DNA of 64,000 bases. Source: a bacterium SCSIO 12741. GTDB lineage: Bacteria > Bacteroidota > Bacteroidia > Flavobacteriales_G > Salibacteraceae. Under the pieces are notes generated by a model. It saw only the letters and a list, made by a program, of their open reading frames with translations, had not been told where the DNA came from and ran no database searches. Shown here piece after piece: positions 58,001 through 64,000 of this stretch; within the stretch, counting starts at the first letter, position 1, and each line of letters starts with the position of its first letter. The DNA lies in the NCBI GenBank assembly GCA_024398055.1, contig CP073749.1, positions 3,224,594-3,288,593 of the forward strand. The letters run 5' to 3'. The position numbers were made by a program, and so were the translations under genes.

Positions 58001-59416
58001 CTGGTATACCTGGGACTTTGGCGATGGTAATGTCCCAATCCGCACGGACCTCAAAGACTCTTTGACCAAAACGTTTATTAGCCCCGGTGAATTTAATATT
58101 ACGCTTACCGTAGAAACCTCATTTGGTTGTACTGCCACCGCTACCCGGAGTCATTACATTGATGTAAAAGGACCTTATGCCGAGTTTTCACTCGTTCCGG
58201 ACTCATTGTGCATCAACGAACCCGTGGTTTTGAGGGTGGATAGTATGAATGATTTGGCCTGGACCTTTGTTTGGGACTTTGGAGATGGTCGAGTGGACAG
58301 TACCAATCGATCGACCACAACCTTAAATCATTCCTATAATCAGACTGGGAATTTGGTGGCGGTTATGGTTTTAACTGATTCATCCCGCCATTGTCAGGTA
58401 TTCACCACCCAGGAAGTGGTCATTGAAGAAGTAATTGCTGGATTTGGATTTGATCCAGACTCCGCGGGGTGTGAACCTTTTGAATTGAAATTGACCAATC
58501 AATCCCGGTTGGGAGACACCTGGAATTACAAATTCAGCGATGGAGGATCCACCACGGATTCGGTACCCACTTATGTGATTCAATCTCCCGGTGATCATAC
58601 GGTCACCTTGATTTATGAAAACAGTCGCAATGGTTGTAAGGATACCGTAGTTCGACAGGTTAGGGTACACCCAAGTCCGGAAGTGACTGCGTCACCCGAT
58701 CGACAAATATGTCGGGATGATACGCTGAGGATAGAAGCCTCGGGTGCGATTACCTACGAATGGTTACCGAATGAGAACATTAACGACGCACAAAAGAGTA
58801 ATCCCGATGTTTGGCCAAGGCAGAGCAGTTATTACCAGGTGATTGGACGTGATTCCAATTGGTGCAGTGGTACCGATTCCGTCTGGATTAGGGTGCAGCT
58901 ACCTTCTCAGTTGACCATGCCGCCCGATACGGTTATCATAGTTGGGGAGCAGATAGAATTGAGCCCGGTAGGATTTGATGCCTACTTCTGGTCTTGGACG
59001 CCCATTACAGGGCTGTCGTGTACAGATTGCCCCAACCCTATAGCTCAACCCTTAGTCAATACCGTATACCAGCTCACAGTGAAAGATTCTATGGGGTGTT
59101 TTGAAACCACTCGATCTTTACGTATTGAAGTGGAAGAAAAGTACTCACTGGATGTGCCTGAGGCATTTACACCCAACGGAGACGGCGTAAATGATGTGAT
59201 TTATCCTGATGGCTGGGGAATAAAAGATATTGTTGAATTTCGGGTGTTCAACCGCTGGGGAGAGCAGGTATTTGAAGCCACACCTGCAGACCCAGGATGG
59301 GATGGATATTACAAAGGAAAATTGCAAAATGCGGAAACCTACATTTATCTGGTCAGTGCCAGAACTTATGACGACATACTCAGGACGAAGCAAGGGTGTT
59401 CAGTTTAATCCGATGA
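55056..59416 (+). CDS. PKD-repeat surface adhesin 1 with type B T9SS sorting domain, apparent one-base frameshift at the end
   Basis: An exported protein with a signal peptide ending GSAFGQ and about twelve PKD or PKD-like domains spaced 80-110 residues apart, marked by WDFGDG/WEFGNG-type motifs (WDFGDLTTP, WDFGDGTTSSA, WDFGDGSPLDS, WDFGDGNVPIR, WDFGDGRVDST and others). A type B CTD starts at VPEAFTPNGDGVNDVIYPDGWG. In the given frame the protein ends GCSV at 59408, but adding one G to the GGG run at 59394-59396 gives VFSLIR and a stop at 59414-59416. That matches the end of its paralogue (FSLIR) and yields 1453 residues. It is divergent from sprF/porE-like genes and is followed by a tandem paralogue. 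Confidence 0.9.
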
Positions 59417-59521
59417 CCCAATAAGTTAAAACAGCTACTTAAATGCCCGAAACCAGTTTCTCCAAAAAAGCGTTTGCCTCTCAACTTGGTTTGCGCTAAT
59501 TTCACCGGGCCAATATCCACT

Positions 59522-62500
59522 ATGCTCCGATCCGCTTTTATACTCTTATTCAGCCTATTTACTGTTTACGGCCAAGCTCAATTGGTCTGTGATTTTACCG
59601 CAGATACAACCCGAGGTTGTGCCCCCATTCAGGTCAACTTTACCAGTTTGTCGAATGGACCGAGACCCATCATCTATTACGATTGGGATTTTGGAAACAG
59701 CGGTTTTTCTTCTCAGGCAAATCCATCCAGAGTTTATAGCAATCCAGGTCAGTATACTGTACGACTGACGGTTTCTGATGGAGTGGATACCGTAACTAAA
59801 ACAGTGACTCAATACATCACCGTACACCAAAACCCTGTGGCCGATTTTTCCTACAACCTGGTCACCAAGTGTAAGCCTGTACGAGTCGATTTTACCGATA
59901 ATACCACCGTAGGAAGCGCTCCCATAAAAACCTGGAAATGGGATTATGGAGACCTGACCACCCCGGGAACAACGCAGAATCCAACCCATTTATACAACAA
60001 TCGCGGAACCTTTTCAGTGTCCCTCCAAGTAACGGATACCAACGGTTGTATTTCAGATGAGCAGAAACTCAACATTATTGTTGTTGATCCTCCAGAGGCC
60101 CGTTTTTCTGCAAGCAAACGCTCTGATTGTAACCCACCACTTACCACTACATTTAACAACTCTTCGGTAGGAGGAGCAGCACCGGTAACCTATGCCTGGG
60201 ACTTTGGCGATGGAAATTCATCTTCCGCCACTTCGCCAACGCATACCTACACTGCGGCCGGATTTTATGACGTAACCCTTATCGTAACCGATGCGAATGG
60301 ATGCAAGGACACCTTGAAGCAAACCAAGTACATCACCATTGCTCAAACCTTAGCGGATTTTTCCTTTCCGGATACACTCTGTAAAGGGATGCTCGATACA
60401 TTCGTAAATCAGTCAGTAGGGGCAAATACCTTTCAATGGACCTTCGGAACGCAAGGTTCCTCCACCTTAAGAGATCCTCATTTTAAATTTTCAACTTCAG
60501 GAAATCATCAGGTAAAATTGGTCGCCTCCTCGGGGCCAGGATGTTTGGATTCCGTGACCAAAACCGTGTATGTACAGGTGGTTAATCCTTCATTCACAGT
60601 TCACTACGATTCCATTTGCCAGCCCAACAAGGTTCGTTTCAAGAACACGACACCTCAATCGTTGGATTCGATGATGTACCGGCATCCCTATTTGCCACAA
60701 GGATCAGATTACCGCCCATTTTTTGAGTACACCCACACTTATCCGCCAAGCAGCTGTGCCAAGAAAACCTATGATGTAGAGCAATGGTTTTTGACTACGG
60801 CTGGCTGTAAGGATTCCGTTATGGTTAAAGATACCGTGACCATTTTGAATGATTTTATTGGAATTGGTTATACATCCGGTGGACCCTGTGTGCCTTCCTG
60901 GGCCCACTTTACTTCCAACAGCTGTTTTAGGTTTAAACCTCTTACCTGGCAATGGACCTTTAATTCAGGAACGCCTCCGAACGGAAGTACCGTTCCACAA
61001 CCTGCCGATACCATTCGGTTTAATCAGCGTGGTAAGTTCAATATTACTTTGCAGGTAACGGATTCAATGGGATGTAAGCACTCTGCGGCCCTGCCCCTTG
61101 AATTTGGAGAGAAACCGCAAGCCAATTTTACCTGGAATCCCGATACAGTTTGTTTGGGAGAAAATGTGGATTTCATTAGTCTTTCTACCGATAGCAACAA
61201 AATCACCGACTACGATTGGACATTTACTCCTGGTGGCGGTAGCGTTGGAAAGAGAACCAAATATGCCTTTGGAAATACACCTGGCTGGATCGATGTGAAA
61301 CTGGAGGTCTCCGATCATGGCTGTAAGGACGATACCACTATCAACAAGGCCGTTTATGTAAGTGGCCCGAAGGTGAGTGTTACCCAGAGTCCGCGATGCG
61401 CCAATCCATTGGAACAAGCATTTGTAGGACACATTAAAGGAGGATATACCAGATATTACTGGGATTTTGGAGATGGTTCACCCTTGGATTCCACGACCTT
61501 AACTCCGGTACATACCTATGGTTCTCAAGGTTTTTACTTGACCAAGTTTTATGCCTACAACGATGCCAGTGGTTGTGCAGATACCTTCTTTCATCATTTG
61601 ACGGCTGCACCGTTGGCGGCATCTTTCACTTACAAAGGTCATTTGTGTGCAGGTGAAACGGCTGAGTTTGATGCCACGTCCTCCATTGGAAATATTGGAA
61701 TCAATTATTTCTGGGATTTTGGGAATGGATACAAACCCATTTTAAATCCCAAGCAAAGTGTGAAATACAACCAGGAAGGTATCTACAATGCCCAATTGAT
61801 TGTAATGTCTCAAGACAGCTGTTTTGACACGGTTATTAAACCGGTTTACGTTCACGATCCCATGGCTTCTATGGATTTTGTGGGGCCCGTAATTTGCGCC
61901 GGTGATAGCCTCGTTTTTAGCAGTACTTCTTACACCGATTCCAGTCGAGCTACTTATGAATGGTTTCTGGATACCGTTTCTTTATCAAAAGACTCTATTT
62001 TGCCGCGAAGATGGCCGTTAAAGGCGGATACTACGTTCGGTTATCGGATTACGGCAGATACGCATCAATTAAAACTCCGAATTGAGACTTTCTACGGCGG
62101 TTGTGCCGATTCGCTCATCATGCCCATTTTTATTTCCTATCCTCGAGCTAATTACACGATCGACGATTCCACCATATGTAGAGGAGATAGCGTTCTCTTT
62201 CAAGATTTACTCATTCCTAATGGAGGGAGTATAAAATGGTATTTTGGAACAGGGGATAGCTCGACGGCTATTTCACCCAAATACAGTTATCCCACATCAG
62301 GTAAGTACCAGACCAAATATGTCGTTTCCCATGGTCAATGTAGCGATACGATGGTCAAGAATTTGACCGTTCAGGGAATTGATACGGTTGCTTTTTACTC
62401 CAATCTTAGAGATACCAATTGCTACCCGGCTCCGATGTTATTCTTTGATCAATCGGTGGGAGATTCGCTGAAGTGGTTTACCTGGGATTTTGGAGATGGT

Positions 62501-63888
62501 AAAGTGCCCATCAGAACCCAGCAGCGTGATTCATTGAACAAGGTATACACAGAACCCGGTATTTTTGATGTTAAGCTGATTGTAGAAACCTCCAATGGTT
62601 GTAAAGACTCTGCTACGGTGCCGCAATACATTCGCATCACAGGGCCATGGGCTTCTTACTCAATTGTTCCTGATTCCGTTTGTAAGTACGAGCCACTAAG
62701 TTTTGTTCTGGATACGATGAATCCATTTGCCTATTCCTTTGTATGGGATTTCGGTGACGGAAGAGTGGATAGTACCGGAAGGTCTGTGGACACGCTTCAC
62801 CATGTCTATACCCGTGTGGGAAAGATCAACGCCGTTATGGTCTTAGAAGATTCCCTCAAGACCTGTAAGGTTTTCAATACCCGGGAAGTTGTGGTGGAAG
62901 AAGTGATTGCTGATTTCAGATTCAATCCAGATTCCATCGGTTGTATGCCTTTTGAGATGAAACTGCAGGATCGCTCGCAATTAGGAGATACCTGGACCTA
63001 TAGTTTTGGAGATGGCAACAGTTCTAATCAAGCTGATCCGGAGAATACCTATCTGCAAGATGGCGACTACACCGTTACCTTGGTCTATGAGAATAGCCAA
63101 AATGGCTGTAAAGACACCATTCAAAAACCAGTTCGGGTTCACCCTTTACCAGTAATCACAGCCTCTTCGGATCAATGGATTTGTTTAGAAGACAGTATTC
63201 GATTGACCGCAACTGGAGGAAATATTTACAACTGGTCGCCCAATAATCAAATTGACGATACCACCAAGACCTCTCCAACCGTTTGGCCTTCAGAAACCCG
63301 TGCTTACTACGTAGAGGGACGTGATAGTAATTGGTGTGCTAACTACGATACCACCTGGGTATTTGTACAGCAAAAACCAACGCTCACCATGCCCCGGACA
63401 CAGTAATAATTGTGGGTGAACAAGTTCAACTAATGCCGACGGCCTTCCAGGCTTATACCTGGAGCTGGACGCCTTCTACAGGTCTGTCTTGTGCCGATTG
63501 TGCAGAACCTATTGCTCAACCATTGCGGACCACCGAATACACCTTAACGATCAAGGATTCCTTGGGTTGCTTTGAGGCCATTCAAGTAGTAAAAGTGGAA
63601 GTGGAGGTAAAATACTCCGTCGATGTTCCTGAAGCCTTTACTCCAAATGGTGATGGGGTGAATGATGTCATATTTCCGGCGGGATGGGGAATCAAAGACA
63701 TCATCAGCTTTAAGGTATTCAACCGCTGGGGTGAAATGGTTTTTGAATCATCCCCTGATCAATTGGGCTGGGACGGTTACTACAAAGGAGAATTACAAAA
63801 CATGGAAACCTACATTTACGTGATCGAGGTGCGTACCTACGATGAAGAGGTATCCATTGAAGAAGGTTATTTTAGCCTCATCCGATAG
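59522..63888 (+). CDS. PKD-repeat surface adhesin 2 with type B T9SS sorting domain, apparent one-base frameshift near the C terminus
   Basis: Tandem paralogue of the previous gene. It starts at the ATG at 59522 with a signal peptide ending YGQAQ, then LVCDFTADTTRGC as in the first copy, and has the same one-to-one order of PKD domains (YDWDFGNSGFSS, WDFGDGNSSSA, WDFGDGSPLDS, WDFGDGKVPIR, WDFGDGRVDST). The frame is broken at the CCCC run at 63392-63395. Adding one C changes the end from a stop after PRTQ to MPPDTVIIVGEQ, the paralogue's sequence, and restores the CTD VPEAFTPNGDGVNDVIFPAGWG to FSLIR. Corrected length is 1455 residues. Likely a T9SS-exported adhesin served by the nearby SprF-like protein. 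Confidence 0.9.
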
Positions 63889-63970
63889 TCCTGTCTGCCA
63901 GCTTACCCTTGTATCATAGCCAACGTTTTTAATTTTAGAGCGTTATTGGATTGAACTACATTTGACGTCA

Positions 63971-64000
63971 ATGATCAAGAAATTAGTACTCGGGATAATG
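63971..64000 (+). CDS. Start of a further gene, cut by window edge
   Basis: ATG at 63971 opens a frame reading MIKKLVLGIM, which looks like the beginning of a signal peptide. A TACATTTG element lies at 63957-63964, 6 bases before it. Only ten codons are visible, so no function can be given. It follows the second PKD adhesin and could be another surface protein. Confidence 0.4.
   Translation, partial: MIKKLVLGIM

Overview
The window comes from a member of the Bacteroidota, most likely a gliding or surface-active flavobacterium-like lineage. The evidence is type IX secretion system (T9SS) components (PorE-like and PorP/SprF-like), several T9SS-sorted proteins with type A or type B C-terminal domains, PKD/SprB-type giant adhesins, a stand-alone MnmD methyltransferase, a THX ribosomal protein, LytTR and Y_Y_Y signalling proteins, and promoters of the Bacteroidota TTG-N19-23-TAnnTTTG type. 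Genes are dense, in short operons on both strands. I saw no tRNA, rRNA, CRISPR array, insertion sequence or prophage.

Layout. 1-6.5 kb (minus): a biotin operon read bioF, bioD, bioA, a divergent FabF-like ketoacyl synthase, bioB, then a DUF4178 protein and a truncated lipoprotein. 6.6-9.4 kb: htpG (minus) and pepE (plus). 9.4-14.4 kb (minus): a 1682-residue exported TPR/coiled-coil repeat protein. 14.6-21.2 kb: a conserved unknown, a BNR/Asp-box exported protein, an outer-membrane barrel, a Nudix hydrolase, mnmD, acpH and a GldN-like/MORN exported protein. 21.2-27.5 kb (minus): a seven-gene operon of a small membrane protein, mutL, two rhomboids, a membrane-anchored endonuclease/phosphatase-family protein, a LolD-like ATPase and a TIGR02757 protein. 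27.5-27.9 kb: purine-rich short repeats and a strong terminator. 27.9-33.1 kb (minus): a SprB-repeat/PKD type B T9SS adhesin. 33.4-36.7 kb (plus): a cysteine-dioxygenase/methyltransferase fusion, pdxH and a glycosyltransferase. 37.4-40.3 kb: a divergent LytTR regulator and TPR histidine kinase, the kinase AT-rich. 40.3-45.6 kb: a lipoprotein, a PNGase F-like T9SS enzyme, THX, HU, a cupin and fmt. 45.6-51.8 kb (minus): a propeller sensor kinase, a MATE exporter, an outer-membrane barrel and a PCMD-like T9SS protein. 51.9-54.9 kb (minus): porE-like and porP/sprF-like genes, divergent from two tandem 1.45-kilo-residue PKD adhesins at 55.1-63.9 kb (plus).

How the genes work together. The right third is a surface-display region: the SprF/PorE-like proteins lie beside two type B cargo proteins that would be expected to need such a partner for export, and three more T9SS-type cargo proteins lie within 37 kb. 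The left end is biotin synthesis with no recognisable bioC/bioH/bioW/bioI, which makes the odd ketoacyl synthase the natural candidate for a pimeloyl-related step.

The most important caution is technical. Five genes (bioF, the barrel at 16.7-17.9 kb, the SprB-type adhesin and both PKD adhesins) are each interrupted by what looks like exactly one missing G or C in a G/C run of 3-5 bases. Adding one base restores a full-length, family-typical protein every time, and the two PKD paralogues become 1453 and 1455 residues. This looks more like homopolymer under-calling in the assembly than biology, although slipped-strand variation of surface proteins cannot be excluded from sequence alone. I report these five as single genes over their corrected spans.
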